Notes under the pieces: model-generated | The model's database searches: none | Told to the model about the DNA's origin: nothing | Seen by the model: the letters and a program-made list of their open reading frames with translations, nothing else | DNA from: Verrucomicrobiota bacterium | Lineage (GTDB): Bacteria > Verrucomicrobiota > Verrucomicrobiia > Opitutales > Opitutaceae | DNA: 32,412 nt | Assembly (NCBI GenBank): GCA_025361935.1 | Contig: JANYJB010000037.1 | Coordinates: 1 to 32,412, forward strand | Reading direction: 5' to 3' | Program-made: the position numbers and the translations under genes | Part shown: positions 16,822-25,218 of the stretch, piece by piece | How positions within the stretch are numbered: position 1 is the first letter of the stretch | Layout: every line of letters begins with the position of its first letter

Positions 16822-18006
16822 TCATGCGGCAACCTCGTCGGAAAACGCATCCATGAGGTTTGTCCCCACCGAATCCACCAAAAGCCGCCCTCGCGGAGTC
16901 AGCCGCAAGCTGTCGCTACCCTGTTCGGCCAGCCCCGCTTCGACAAGCCGCACCATCTCATCGCGAACCTTCCCCCACGGCGCATCAGGAAAACGCCGCT
17001 TCAAAGCCGCCAGATCAACGCCGTCATTCATGCGCACCCCAAAAATCAAAGCGTCTTCCGCCAGCAGCGACGGCGTGAGCGCCACGCGGTCCTCGGTCCG
17101 CCGCTCGCCGCGCGCCACGCCGGCCAGCCATTGATCAAGATCGGCGACGTTGCCGCCGCGCCAGCCGGCGTGCTGCGAAGCGGCGGACGGTCCGAGCCCG
17201 ATCCATTCGTGCATCCGCCACGTGTTGAGATTGTGCAGGCAGGCATGTCCCGGCCGGGCGAAGTTGGACACCTCGTATTGGGCGTAGCCGGACGCCTCCA
17301 GTTGCGCCCAGGTGGTTTCGTAGAGCCGCGCCTCGTGCTCGGTGTCGAGCTTCACCTGACCCTTGGAAAGTTTCACCCAAAGCTTCGTGTCTTCCTCGAA
17401 CGTCAGGCAATACGTGGACAGGTGGTCTGGCGCCAGCGCCAGCGCCTCGCCCAGGTCCGCAAGCCACGCCGCTTCGTCTTGTCCCGGCAGGGCGAACATC
17501 ATGTCAATGTTCACGCTCGCAAAATCCGCCGCGCGGATACGCTCATAGGCCCGGAAAATCTGCTCCCGCGTGTGCTGCCGCCCCAGCCCTTCCAATAACG
17601 CCGGCTGGAACGACTGCGCGCCCATCGAGATGCGGGTGACGCCGATCTCCTTGAGCGCATCCAGCCGCGCCGCCGTCACCGAAGCCGGGGCCATCTCCAC
17701 CGTCCACTCGACGGGCGCGCCGCCGAGCCGCGCCCCCACGATATCGCCCAAGCGCCGGATGTGGTCCGGCGCCAGCAATCCTGGCGTGCCGCCTCCCCAG
17801 AAAACCGTCGCGACGGGCCGCCGCCATTCGATCAACGCCGCCTCGTCGGAGATGCCCTTAAGAAACCGCTGCACCCCGTCCGCCGTTGGTGCGGTCTGGT
17901 AAAAGGCGCAAAAATCACAGGTCGAGGCGCAAAAAGGCACGTGCACATACACCCCCAGCGGCTCGGCGTGGGGCGCGATGGACGGCGCGGTGATTATTTC
18001 GCTCAT
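16822..18006 (-). CDS. hemW: radical SAM heme chaperone HemW (HemN-like)
   Basis: HemW is a radical-SAM protein that binds heme and is thought to deliver it to target enzymes. The 394-residue protein has the cluster motif CASTCDFC (Cys 26, 30, 33) in VHVPFCASTCDFCAFY, the SAM motif FWGGGTP, then ISMGAQSFQPALLEGLGRQHT and NIDMMFALPGQ, and the C-terminal HemN_C domain. The CxC fourth Cys typical of true coproporphyrinogen dehydrogenase HemN is missing (FCAFYQ), which favours HemW. ATG 18006 is preferred over a TTG two codons upstream. It is divergent from the TIG lipoprotein gene with only 56 nt between them. Confidence 0.93.
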   Translation of the reverse strand: MSEIITAPSIAPHAEPLGVYVHVPFCASTCDFCAFYQTAPTADGVQRFLKGISDEAALIEWRRPVATVFWGGGTPGLLAPDHIRRLGDIVGARLGGAPVEWTVEMAPASVTAARLDALKEIGVTRISMGAQSFQPALLEGLGRQHTREQIFRAYERIRAADFASVNIDMMFALPGQDEAAWLADLGEALALAPDHLSTYCLTFEEDTKLWVKLSKGQVKLDTEHEARLYETTWAQLEASGYAQYEVSNFARPGHACLHNLNTWRMHEWIGLGPSAASQHAGWRGGNVADLDQWLAGVARGERRTEDRVALTPSLLAEDALIFGVRMNDGVDLAALKRRFPDAPWGKVRDEMVRLVEAGLAEQGSDSLRLTPRGRLLVDSVGTNLMDAFSDEVAA

Positions 18007-18062
18007 TGCCAAGGTGCGGTGTTTCTGTTGCCTCTCAGGCGACTTTGAATCTTAAAAACCCA

Positions 18063-18977
18063 ATGCAAAACAACCGTTTCTCCCACGCGAGACGAATCTT
18101 CCTGGCGATCAGCGCGGCGCTGGGCCTCTTCATCCTCTCCGGCTGCCAAACGTCGATCACCAACCTCACGCCCGGCACCATCCCGGAAAACCCCTCGCAG
18201 ATCTACACGATCTCGACCCGCGTCAACCCGAAGATGGGGAACATCATCCCGGGCAGCCTCACCGTCCGCATCATCATCGACGGCCAGAGCTTTGACATGA
18301 AGAAGAGCGATCTGGGCACCGACATCTACACGTTCGACTACCAGCTCCCCGCCGGTCGCGACGAGATAGCCTACTACTTCCTAGTTAACTACAATTTCGT
18401 GGCCAGCGGCCTTACCCGCTCCGCCGAGGAATTCATCGAGACCGTCCACACGAAGATCGTCGGACGCTATGTGCTCTCGCTTGAGACCAATCGCGGTCCC
18501 ATCGGCGCACGCATCAGCATCCTCGGCCGCGGTTTCACCGCGCAGGACACCGTCACCTTTGACAGCACGCCCATCCGCACCGTCTTCGAGTCGCCCAATT
18601 CCGTGAGCTTCTTCGTTCCGGCCGTCGAACCGGCCCGCAACTACAAGGTCGAGATCTCTGGCGACAAAGGCACTTCCACCGTCGGCACCTTCCGGGTCGA
18701 TCCCACTTCGCTCACCGTGTCACCGACCGAGCTTGGTCTCGCCCGCGGCCAGTCGCAGCCCCTCACGTTCACCCTGCCGGCGCCCGCCCCCACCGGCGGC
18801 CTCCTGCTTGATGTCACGACCGATGTCCCCGAGAGCGTTATCATGCCCGAGATCATCGTTCCCGCCGGAGAAACCAGCATCACCGTCAACGTCACCGGCG
18901 GCAAACCCGGCACCGGCAGCCTCGTCCTCAAGGGCTATGGCGCCGGCCAGGTTTCGGTTCCCGTCACGGTAAAATAA
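18063..18977 (+). CDS. lipoprotein with IPT/TIG-like domain
   Basis: The 304-residue protein starts with a lipoprotein signal (IFLAISAALGLFILSGC, lipidated C28). Residues about 140-215 form an IPT/TIG-type immunoglobulin fold (GARISILGRGFTAQDTVTFD, then VPAVEPARNYKVEISG). A further beta-sandwich of Ig type (about 220-304) ends in VTVK and is rich in Pro, Thr and Gly. A Tyr-rich beta region precedes these. The design suggests an outer-membrane-anchored adhesion, binding or assembly factor at the cell surface or in the periplasm; no ligand can be named. The ATG at 18063 is chosen because it gives the clean signal peptide. A strong terminator follows. Confidence 0.88.
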   Translation: MQNNRFSHARRIFLAISAALGLFILSGCQTSITNLTPGTIPENPSQIYTISTRVNPKMGNIIPGSLTVRIIIDGQSFDMKKSDLGTDIYTFDYQLPAGRDEIAYYFLVNYNFVASGLTRSAEEFIETVHTKIVGRYVLSLETNRGPIGARISILGRGFTAQDTVTFDSTPIRTVFESPNSVSFFVPAVEPARNYKVEISGDKGTSTVGTFRVDPTSLTVSPTELGLARGQSQPLTFTLPAPAPTGGLLLDVTTDVPESVIMPEIIVPAGETSITVNVTGGKPGTGSLVLKGYGAGQVSVPVTVK

Positions 18978-18996
18978 ACCGCATCGTTTTTTAACG

Positions 18997-19027
18997 AAGC
19001 CGGCATCCCTCGGATGCCGGCTTTTTT
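18997..19027 (+). terminator. Rho-independent terminator after the TIG lipoprotein gene
   Basis: AAGCCGGCATCC (18997-19008) pairs with GGATGCCGGCTT (19012-19023) around a 3-nt loop, with a T run to 19027. It lies 20 nt past the stop codon and just before the convergent phosphatase-family gene. Confidence 0.93.
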
Positions 19028-19035
19028 GCGGCCGC

Positions 19036-19932
19036 TTATTTCTTGAAGTCAAACAACGCCACGAGCGGGCGGTGATCGCTGGCCGCAATCGTCTCAGGCG
19101 CGTCGCCGATCCGGCCCGCCTGCCCGCGCACCATCGGCAGCAGCCCGGGCGAAACCAAGATGTGATCGACGCGCGAGTAGGAATCCTCGCGCTTGAACCA
19201 GTGCGTCCACCGCTCGCCCCGGCCGTCCTCAGCCGGCAGCCACTCGGCGATCTTGGTTTTTCCCCGCTCCAGCATCGCGCGCACCGGCCGACTTGTCCGC
19301 GTGTCGTTGAAATCGCCCAGGATAAGAAACCGTGCCCGCGCCGGATCGGGGAAAATCTTCAGCACGCGGTCGCGGATGGCCGTCGCCTCGCCAGCGCGCT
19401 GGAGCGCCGACTCGGGATCGTTCTTCCGGTCAGTGTAGCGGCTCTTCAGATGCACGACAAAAAGCGCCACGTCGCCCGTCTCCGTCGCCAGATGCAGTTC
19501 CAGCATACCGCGTTTCACCGATTCTACGCCGTCAAAATATTTGAACGTCATGTCCGTGTGGCGGGTGACCGACGTGAACGCCCGGCGGGACAGCACGGCG
19601 ACATGCCGGTCTTCGTCTGCCGCGTTGAGCACCTCCGCATAAGAATAATCCGTTCCTTCACGAAGCAGGTCGCGCTGGAGTTCCTTGAGAAACGCCTCGC
19701 CTCCGATCTCCTGTAGCGCGATCACGTCGGCGTTCAGGCTACGGATAACCGCACGCAACGCCGTCTTCTCCGCCTCGGGCTTCGGGTAGGCCTTGCGAAA
19801 GGAGCCTTCCGCCATGCGATCGGCCAGCGTGTAGTTTTCCACGTTGTAGGTCGCGACCGTAAGCGTCTCCGAACGGCCGCAAACCAGCAGAGCCAGAAAC
19901 CATCCGATCAAAAGCGGCCGACTTGGTTTCAT
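19036..19932 (-). CDS. exported endonuclease/exonuclease/phosphatase (EEP) family protein
   Basis: The 298-residue protein has a signal peptide (PLLIGWFLALLVCGRSE) and a complete EEP (DNase I-like) fold: N30 in ATYNVEN, metal ligand E75 in ALQEIGG, H161 in VVHLKSRY, D207 and N209 in LGDFNDTR, D in RVDHILVS and the catalytic D286-H287 in SDHRPL. The fold cuts phosphodiester bonds in DNA, phosphoinositides or other phosphoesters; substrate is not readable. As an exported enzyme it could degrade extracellular DNA or organic phosphate. It starts 4 nt after the M48 protease gene ends, so the two are likely an operon. Confidence 0.92.
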   Translation of the reverse strand: MKPSRPLLIGWFLALLVCGRSETLTVATYNVENYTLADRMAEGSFRKAYPKPEAEKTALRAVIRSLNADVIALQEIGGEAFLKELQRDLLREGTDYSYAEVLNAADEDRHVAVLSRRAFTSVTRHTDMTFKYFDGVESVKRGMLELHLATETGDVALFVVHLKSRYTDRKNDPESALQRAGEATAIRDRVLKIFPDPARARFLILGDFNDTRTSRPVRAMLERGKTKIAEWLPAEDGRGERWTHWFKREDSYSRVDHILVSPGLLPMVRGQAGRIGDAPETIAASDHRPLVALFDFKK

Positions 19933-19936
19933 GCCG

Positions 19937-21178
19937 TCACGCGTCCTTCACAAGCGCCGCCTCCCGCTCCACCAGGGTCGGGTGTGAATAATAAAACCCG
20001 CTGAACCACGGATGCGGCGTCAGGTTGCTCAGGTTCTTCTGGGCGAGCTTGCGCAGCGCGGCGACAAGCGGCGCAGGACCGCCCATCGCGTTGCGGGCAA
20101 AGGCGTCGGCCTCGTATTCGTGCTTGCGCGACATGAGATTTCCCACCGGCGTGAACCAGAACATCGCGACACCGCCGAGCAGCCCGAAGAGCAGGAACGC
20201 CGGCGCTAGCTCATGCGCCGGAAATCCGAACGCCGGGTTGAACCATTCGCTGCCCGCCAGCCACGCGATGGCCGCGAAGCCGCCGAGCTGGATGAGCGCA
20301 GTCACCGCCAGCATCTTCGGAATGTGCCCGCACCGGTAGTGGCCGACCTCGTGGGCCAGCACCGCCTCCAACTCCTCGGGCGTGAGTTGGGCGATGAGCG
20401 TGTCGAAAAGAACGATGCGGCGGAAGCGGCCGAAGCCCGTGAAGAACGCGTTGGAGTGCCCCGAACGCTTGCTGCCGTCCATCACCTCGATGGTCGCAGC
20501 CTTGAACCCCGTGCGATCCGCCAGCGCCATCAGTCGGGTGCGCAGCTCGCCTTCGGGCAGCGGCGTGAGCTTGTTGAAAAGCGGCATGATGAGCTTCGGA
20601 TAGAGCACCATCATCAGCAGTTGAAATCCGAAGAGCAGCGCGAAGCCCCACACCCACCAGAGACTGCCAACCGCCGTGACCAGCGACAGCAGCCCCCACA
20701 GCAATGGAAACCCGATCACAAACGCCAGCGCCGTGCCCTTGAGCTTGTCCATGATCCAGAGCTTCGGCGTGGCTTTATTAAAACCGAACCGCGCCTCCAA
20801 CCGGAACTGTCCCCACCAGTCGAATGGCAGGCCCGGGATACTCAGCAGCACGCCCGCAAAAAGTATGAACAGGGCGTCGTCCCATTTGCCCGCCGGCGAC
20901 CAGGCGCCCACGTGGGAGAACAGCAAGGGCAACACCCCGCTTGCGATGACGAGCAGCAACAAGCCCGCATCGAAAATCATCTCGAAGCTTCCGAACCGGT
21001 TTTTCGCCAGCGTGTAATCGACCGCTTTTTTATAGGTTTCTCCATCCATGATGGCGGCGACCGCATCGGGCGCGCGGTCGGCATGACGCCGGACGTTGGC
21101 CCGGTTAAGCGCCGCCAATCCCAGCTCGGCGAGAAGCTTTGCCACGACAAGAAACACTGCGATTACTAAAACAACCAT
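19937..21178 (-). CDS. M48A (Ste24-type) integral-membrane metalloprotease
   Basis: The 413-residue protein has several hydrophobic segments (about 1-22, 65-90, 100-118, 148-200, 288-312, 326-345) and the zinc motif HEVGH (276-280), with the third ligand in RKHEYEADAFA (near 354). This matches the CAAX prenyl protease 1/Ste24 subfamily rather than HtpX, as shown by length, the FGFNK motif and the FYYSHPT C-terminus. In bacteria, which lack farnesylated proteins, it is thought to take part in membrane-protein quality control. It is co-directional with the EEP gene. The ATG at 21178 is the first Met of a good membrane N-terminus. Confidence 0.94.
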   Translation of the reverse strand: MVVLVIAVFLVVAKLLAELGLAALNRANVRRHADRAPDAVAAIMDGETYKKAVDYTLAKNRFGSFEMIFDAGLLLLVIASGVLPLLFSHVGAWSPAGKWDDALFILFAGVLLSIPGLPFDWWGQFRLEARFGFNKATPKLWIMDKLKGTALAFVIGFPLLWGLLSLVTAVGSLWWVWGFALLFGFQLLMMVLYPKLIMPLFNKLTPLPEGELRTRLMALADRTGFKAATIEVMDGSKRSGHSNAFFTGFGRFRRIVLFDTLIAQLTPEELEAVLAHEVGHYRCGHIPKMLAVTALIQLGGFAAIAWLAGSEWFNPAFGFPAHELAPAFLLFGLLGGVAMFWFTPVGNLMSRKHEYEADAFARNAMGGPAPLVAALRKLAQKNLSNLTPHPWFSGFYYSHPTLVEREAALVKDA

Positions 21179-21232
21179 CGCGCCACTCCAGCGGATTCCC
21201 CCCGCGCGCCAACCTCAATTTACCGAGAGAAG

Positions 21233-21241
21233 CCCCCCCCC
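21233..21241. repeat. run of nine C in a gene-free stretch
   Basis: The 269-nt region between the M48 protease gene and the GH43 gene holds a C9 homopolymer. It lies outside any frame, about 210 nt upstream of the GH43 start, so slippage would not change a protein. Confidence 0.9.
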
Positions 21242-21307
21242 GCTTAAAATTGATAAAACTCATCTGGCCCTTTTGGGGGCGACCTCCACCCCGGTGAGCC
21301 AAAATCT

Positions 21308-21321
21308 TTGCGCGCTCGCAA
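21308..21321. promoter_or_regulatory. possible LacI-family operator upstream of GH43
   Basis: TTGCG (21308-21312) and CGCAA (21317-21321) are perfect complements around a 4-nt centre CGCT. The form resembles LacI/CcpA-type operators, which often regulate sugar-use genes, and it lies about 130 nt before the GH43 start. It is a single, short match with no known regulator gene nearby. Confidence 0.25.
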
Positions 21322-21447
21322 GCAATGGTGCGTAGGTAGCCTAGTCCAAACCACGAAAACAGACTCTTAAAAACCTCGCAGATACCTGACCCACCTCAAA
21401 ATATACAAAGCCAGCCCAGCCCCTTTTTTAAGTCCCTTTCATAAGCT

Positions 21448-22488
21448 ATGATAATGTTACAACAAAACATGTCTCCCTATACGCCATTAACCACTCGGAA
21501 CCTCTCCAATTCGTTTCGTCACTTTATCCTTTTCGTATTTGTCTACCTGTCCGCGTTGCTCGCCTGGACCACCCCTATCAAAGCCGCCAACCCGTTCGTG
21601 AGGCACCTCTTCACCGCCGACCCAGCGGCCCGAGTTTTTGGCGACCGTCTCTACGTCTATACCTCGCATGACCAGAATGATGCCACCTATTATGATATGG
21701 TGGACTGGCGGTTGTTCTCCACCGATGACCTCGTCACATGGAAAGACCACGGAGCGGTTTTCCAATTGAAGGACTTTGCGTGGGCCAAAAAATTTGCTTG
21801 GGCACCCGACGCCATATTTGCCAACGGCAAGTATTATCTCTTTTTACCCACCGATCGAAACAAGATCGGTGTCGCGGTTGGCGACACACCGGCGGGGCCA
21901 TTCAAGGACGCCATCGGTGCTCCGCTGATAGACTACTCCACAACGCCAGAAGCGGGTAGTGAGCCGATTGACCCCGCACTATTCACAGATGACGACAGCT
22001 CTACGTGGCTCTACTTTGGCTGTCGCCAACCGATGGTGGTGAAGCTCGATCCATCGCTCACAAAGCTGGCGGGGCCATTGCAGCAAGTCGTGATTCTCGA
22101 CCCGTCCGGCCAGCCAGTGCCGCGTGCGAAGCCTGACAAGCAGCCACCACTACCCAGGGGTTACGGCGAGGCCCCGTCGATGTTCAAGCGAGAAGGCCGC
22201 TACTATTTCGTCTATTCCAATGGCTGGGCGAAGGACTCCACGCTCGTTTATGCCATCGGCGATTCGCCCGCCGGGCCATTTACCTATCAAGGCAAAGTCA
22301 TGAATCACGTCGCCTGCAGCACCCACCATGGGATGGTGTGTGAGTTCCGCGGCAAGTGGTATGTTTTCTACCACACAGCCGAGCTGTCCGGTGGCAACGG
22401 CTTTCGGCGCTCCGTTTGTGTGGACGAACTGACCTTTGCTCCCGACGGTAAAATCATTCCCGTTACGACCACCTCCAGCTTGAAATAG
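21448..22488 (+). CDS. exported GH43-family glycoside hydrolase
   Basis: The 346-residue protein has a hydrophobic signal segment (FRHFILFVFVYLSALLAW) with a probable cut after PIKAA, then one five-bladed beta-propeller. The three GH43 catalytic residues are visible: D58 in TADPAARVFGDRLYVYTSHD, D175 in EPIDPALFTDDDS and E241 in GYGEAPSMFKREG; THHGM (292-296) provides the metal-site His. The family cleaves arabinose or xylose side chains and xylo-oligosaccharides; which one is not certain. There is no carbohydrate-binding module. The start is ATG 21448, with ATG 21454 and 21469 possible. It converges on the GH116 gene. Confidence 0.92.
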   Translation: MIMLQQNMSPYTPLTTRNLSNSFRHFILFVFVYLSALLAWTTPIKAANPFVRHLFTADPAARVFGDRLYVYTSHDQNDATYYDMVDWRLFSTDDLVTWKDHGAVFQLKDFAWAKKFAWAPDAIFANGKYYLFLPTDRNKIGVAVGDTPAGPFKDAIGAPLIDYSTTPEAGSEPIDPALFTDDDSSTWLYFGCRQPMVVKLDPSLTKLAGPLQQVVILDPSGQPVPRAKPDKQPPLPRGYGEAPSMFKREGRYYFVYSNGWAKDSTLVYAIGDSPAGPFTYQGKVMNHVACSTHHGMVCEFRGKWYVFYHTAELSGGNGFRRSVCVDELTFAPDGKIIPVTTTSSLK

Positions 22489-22598
22489 TGCAGCCAAGCC
22501 GAAGGAACCTCTTCGCGTTTTATTAATTTCCAGTGTTCGTCATCAGTGAACGAACGCATCCGCCTTGCCCCAACTAGATTTGGCGAAAGCTCATTCGT

Positions 22599-25208
22599 TT
22601 AGCGCAACGTCACGACCAACGACTCGCCGGCGACAAGCTCAATCGGTTGCGTCCAGTGGATCAGGGTTTCGCCTTCGCCGCGCTCGATCGTTCCGGTGAT
22701 CATGCGCGATCCGATGCGGCCGCTGACGTTCGTCGGGGTGAATCCATCAGCCATCTGCACGCCGAGGGTTTGGAGGGACAACTTTCCGTAGGCGAGATCG
22801 AGCGTGGCGTTGAAGCTCTGGGCCGACCGTTCTTGCGCGTAGCTGCCCCAACCTTCGGCGCTGGTGAAGGCGGCTTTGAAGTGCTCGGGCGAGAGTTTGG
22901 GCGCGAAAGCCAGCAGGCCGCTCGGTCCGTGATAACGGTAGCCGCACAGCGCGGTGAATACGCCGTAGCTGGCCATGGCGCGCGCGTAGTGGTCGCTGCA
23001 CTCGATTTCGTTGTAGGGATTGCGCTTGGCCGGGGAGTAGCGGTCGTGGATGGCGCGGGCGATGGCGAGGCCTTCGGTGACCATGCCTTCGTTGATCATG
23101 TGGCCGGCGACCTGCCACTCGAAGCCAGTCATGTATTCGTTGAAATACATGGCGGCCCACATTTTTTTGGGGTCGTTGCCAGTGGCCTTGAGATAATCCC
23201 AGTCCGGGCGCGGGAAGGTCGTCATGATCAGTCCAGCGTCGCCGGGCAGGCCATACCAGCGTCCGGGTTTGTTGAGCGCGCGCCAGGGACCGGCGTCGGG
23301 GCAAAAATTGTAGCGCCAGAGGCTTTTCAAGGCGCTGCGGGTTTCGGCTTCCGGCAGGATCCGACCGAGACCGGCTTGAAACGCCCAACTCTGGCCGAAG
23401 ACTTGGTCAATGTGGCAACCAGTGCCCGAGTTGATGTCCTTGGGAAACTTCGGGTCGAGGCGGTTGATGAAGTATTCGCCGTTGAAGAGTTCAGCCACCA
23501 TCGAGTGCTCGCCTTTGAGGCGAAGGGCGCGGCAGCGTTCGGCAAACGCGGAGTCGCCTAGGTCAGCGGCCATCGCTTCGCTGGCGCGGAGTGCGGCGTG
23601 ATACAGGCCGGAGAGCCAGGCGACCTGACCGTGCCAGTCGGTGTCGAGGGTGTTGTGCTGCGCGCCGTCGAGCAGGCCGTCGCCGCGATCCTTGGCGATG
23701 AGGTATTCCATCGCCAACTTCACCTTGGGCCAGAGCGGGCGCAGGAAGGTGTCGTCGGTCGTCATCGTGTGTTCACGCCATGTGCGCAGGATGCACATGG
23801 CCTGGCCGTCAATCGCGCCGCCGCCGTGTTCACCGCGGAAGCGGATGTCGCCAGTCTGGTCGTTGAAGGCTAGGCCGAAGTCGGTGCGGATGCGCAGATC
23901 GCGTTCGAGCGCGGGGAACAGGCGGCCCATGGCCTGACCGTAGCCCCAGACGTGGGTGCAGGTGCCTTCGCAGGCACCAATGCCTTCCCACGCCCAGAAA
24001 CGGCCGTCGGCGAAGCGGTAGGCGGTTGTGGTGGCGAGGATTGAGGTATTGAGGAAAGTGCGGTCGAGTGCCCATTGCGGCAGGGTCGAGTCGTTCCATG
24101 TGCGGCTCCAGCGCATCGTTTCGGCGTCGAGTCGGGTGAAGTTTTTGGCAACGTAGTCCGCGACCGCGCCGGCGTCAGCGAAGCGCGTGGCATACTCGCG
24201 GCCCAGTTTGTCCGAGGAACTGCCGGGAGCGGCGTTGGGGAAATGCCAGGCGATCACGGCGGTCACGGTGATCGCGCTGCCGGGCGGGATGGTTTTTTCC
24301 ACGCGGACGCCACCGATGGGGCGGCCCGCGACCGCCGCCACGAGGGACGGAGGAGTGGTGGTTGCACTGGCGGTGGCGGCGGGATCGAGAAGCGTGAGCG
24401 CCATCGTGCCGACATCGCGCAGACTGCGGAAAGGAGCCGGCGGCGTCCACGTGGCGTGCGCCGGAGTGGCGGTGGCGAGGAAGGTTGCACCGTTGACCTT
24501 GTTGATGCGGCGGATCTCGGCCGACGGACAGGTCTGGGCCCCGACGACGTTTTCCAACCAACCGAAGAGCGTCACGCTCACGGGCGTGGTGCTGGGATTA
24601 GCCAGCGTGTAGCGCAGGACGGTCGCGGGCAGGCTGGAGTCATCGAGATTGAGCGGGATGAACGGCGAGTAGGCCACGAGGTCCACGTTGATCGGCACCG
24701 CAGGATCGCGATACGAGACGCGGCCCACCGGATACGAACCGATGAAGCTCAGATCGGCCCAACCGCCGCTGCGATTCAGGACACGAGTGGATTCGACGCC
24801 GCCAGCCGACTTCCAAGAAAGGGCAAAACCTTGCTGCAAGGGTGAACTCTCGGTGCGTGGCGCCACATAGGCCGCGCCGTCTCGGGGGGGAACATTTTTG
24901 CCATCGAAGGGTGACGGTCTGCCGTCGATGCCCTCGCGTTTGGCGTCGTTGAAGATGTCCCACAGCCACAGCTGACCGTCGCCGCCGAGATACACCAATC
25001 CGGCGCAAAGTCCGCCCACGGGCATGCCGATGAACTTAAGCGAATCGCCTCGGCAAACCTCCGGGCCGCCCCGCTCCGTGAGAGACGCGATCCAGGTCGG
25101 CGCAAGATTTTTGTCGGCCGGAATCAAATGAACAAAATCAGCGGCGGCGGCCGAGCCTTGGAATCCGGCCAAAAACAGCAGCAACGAAGGAATCGACGCG
25201 AATCTCAT
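22599..25208 (-). CDS. exported GH116 (GBA2/DUF608-type) glycoside hydrolase
   Basis: The 869-residue protein starts with a signal peptide (MRFASIPSLLLFLAGFQGSAAAA), then the GH116 N-terminal beta-sandwich (about 30-330; ...FIGMPVGGLCAGLVYLGGDG...) and the (alpha/alpha)6 catalytic domain (about 370-790). The nucleophile Glu is probably E408 in AWEGIG. The acid/base region, which reads DQTYDGW in GBA2, is HNTLDTDW here (518-525), so the acid/base residue is uncertain and the enzyme belongs to a divergent GH116 branch. Known members act on beta-glucosides, beta-xylosides and glucosylceramide. The start at ATG 25208 gives the signal peptide. The RbsD/FucU-like lipoprotein gene ends 10 nt upstream on the same strand, so they are likely one transcript. 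Confidence 0.9.
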   Translation of the reverse strand: MRFASIPSLLLFLAGFQGSAAAADFVHLIPADKNLAPTWIASLTERGGPEVCRGDSLKFIGMPVGGLCAGLVYLGGDGQLWLWDIFNDAKREGIDGRPSPFDGKNVPPRDGAAYVAPRTESSPLQQGFALSWKSAGGVESTRVLNRSGGWADLSFIGSYPVGRVSYRDPAVPINVDLVAYSPFIPLNLDDSSLPATVLRYTLANPSTTPVSVTLFGWLENVVGAQTCPSAEIRRINKVNGATFLATATPAHATWTPPAPFRSLRDVGTMALTLLDPAATASATTTPPSLVAAVAGRPIGGVRVEKTIPPGSAITVTAVIAWHFPNAAPGSSSDKLGREYATRFADAGAVADYVAKNFTRLDAETMRWSRTWNDSTLPQWALDRTFLNTSILATTTAYRFADGRFWAWEGIGACEGTCTHVWGYGQAMGRLFPALERDLRIRTDFGLAFNDQTGDIRFRGEHGGGAIDGQAMCILRTWREHTMTTDDTFLRPLWPKVKLAMEYLIAKDRGDGLLDGAQHNTLDTDWHGQVAWLSGLYHAALRASEAMAADLGDSAFAERCRALRLKGEHSMVAELFNGEYFINRLDPKFPKDINSGTGCHIDQVFGQSWAFQAGLGRILPEAETRSALKSLWRYNFCPDAGPWRALNKPGRWYGLPGDAGLIMTTFPRPDWDYLKATGNDPKKMWAAMYFNEYMTGFEWQVAGHMINEGMVTEGLAIARAIHDRYSPAKRNPYNEIECSDHYARAMASYGVFTALCGYRYHGPSGLLAFAPKLSPEHFKAAFTSAEGWGSYAQERSAQSFNATLDLAYGKLSLQTLGVQMADGFTPTNVSGRIGSRMITGTIERGEGETLIHWTQPIELVAGESLVVTLR

Positions 25209-25218
25209 GGAGTGCGGG

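Noticed and set aside
21233-21241. Phase-variable C tract controlling GH43
   Set aside because: It is outside any coding frame and too far from a recognisable promoter to argue for switching.
22535-22555. Hairpin GTTCGT...ACGAAC between GH43 and GH116 as a terminator
   Set aside because: The stem is only 6 bp with a 9-nt loop and no T tract.
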